Shown: positions 5,328 through 5,382 of the stretch, piece after piece
Layout of the letters: each line of letters opens with the position of its first letter
Position numbering within the stretch: the stretch's first letter is position 1
From: Chloroflexota bacterium
GTDB taxonomy: Bacteria > Chloroflexota > Anaerolineae > UBA3071
Assembly: GCA_014383605.1 (NCBI GenBank)
Contig: JACNHM010000411.1
Location: 1-5,382 of the forward strand
Length of the DNA: 5,382 nt
Reading direction: 5' to 3'
Made by a program: the position numbers and the translations under genes
The notes under the pieces: generated by a model
The model's database searches: none
The model's input: only the letters and a program-made list of their open reading frames with translations
What the model was told of the DNA's origin: nothing

Positions 5328-5382
5328 ATGTTTGACTTTTCGCATCGTGTGGTGATCGTCACCGGCGCGGCGGGCAACCTGG
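5328..5382 (+). CDS. Short-chain dehydrogenase/reductase (SDR), 3' partial
   Basis: Only the first 18 codons are in the window. They read MFDFSHRVVIVTGAAGNL, the first beta strand of a Rossmann fold followed by the TGxxGxxG cofactor loop (T12, G13, G16; the last Gly lies beyond the edge). This is the usual N-terminus of a classical NAD(P)-dependent SDR oxidoreductase. The gene starts 26 bases after the reductase stop, so the two are probably co-transcribed. Substrate and catalytic residues are out of view, so no finer assignment is possible. Confidence 0.82.
   Translation, partial: MFDFSHRVVIVTGAAGNL

Overview
This is a GC-rich bacterial chromosome fragment with five protein-coding genes, all on the + strand. 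Two are cut by the window edges. The dense GC-ending codons, the gene set and the style of the repeats (short GC-rich hairpins flanked by GTAGGGG/CCCCTAC, and low-complexity periodic words between genes) remind me most of Chloroflexota (Anaerolineae or Caldilineae-like) genomes. There is no rRNA or other marker gene here, so the taxonomy is only a tentative inference.

Layout: (1) 1-635, the 3' part of a cyclase-family (kynurenine formamidase-like) metal hydrolase. (2) 692-2782, a full-length glycogen debranching enzyme (amylo-alpha-1,6-glucosidase, archaeal/bacterial type). (3) 2853-3572, a stand-alone NAD(P)H-hydrate epimerase. (4) 3573-3906, a 334-base non-coding stretch with a possible terminator hairpin, a 67-base dyad repeat, tandem 8-mers, a strong extended -10 promoter and a leader hairpin. 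(5) 3907-5301, a flavin disulfide reductase of the lipoamide dehydrogenase / mercuric reductase family. (6) 5328-5382, the first 18 codons of a short-chain dehydrogenase/reductase.

The genes do not form an obvious single pathway. Debranching belongs to glycogen use, NAD(P)HX epimerisation is metabolite repair, and the reductase and SDR are redox enzymes. Genes 1-3 could be co-transcribed (gaps of 56 and 70 bases, no clear promoter between them). Genes 4-5 look like a second unit driven by the promoter near 3808. This is inference from spacing.

The most unusual feature is the repeats. The debranching-enzyme gene carries two unrelated palindromic repeat elements inside its reading frame: a G-rich element at about 938-980 and a triple-hairpin cluster at 1520-1629. 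Both are translated without breaking the frame, and a third repeat supplies its last codons and stop. Each of the three larger intergenic regions holds a different periodic-word repeat (period about 8, 9-10 and 9 bases). I see no CRISPR array, tRNA, rRNA, transposase or phage gene, and no wholly new multi-gene system.
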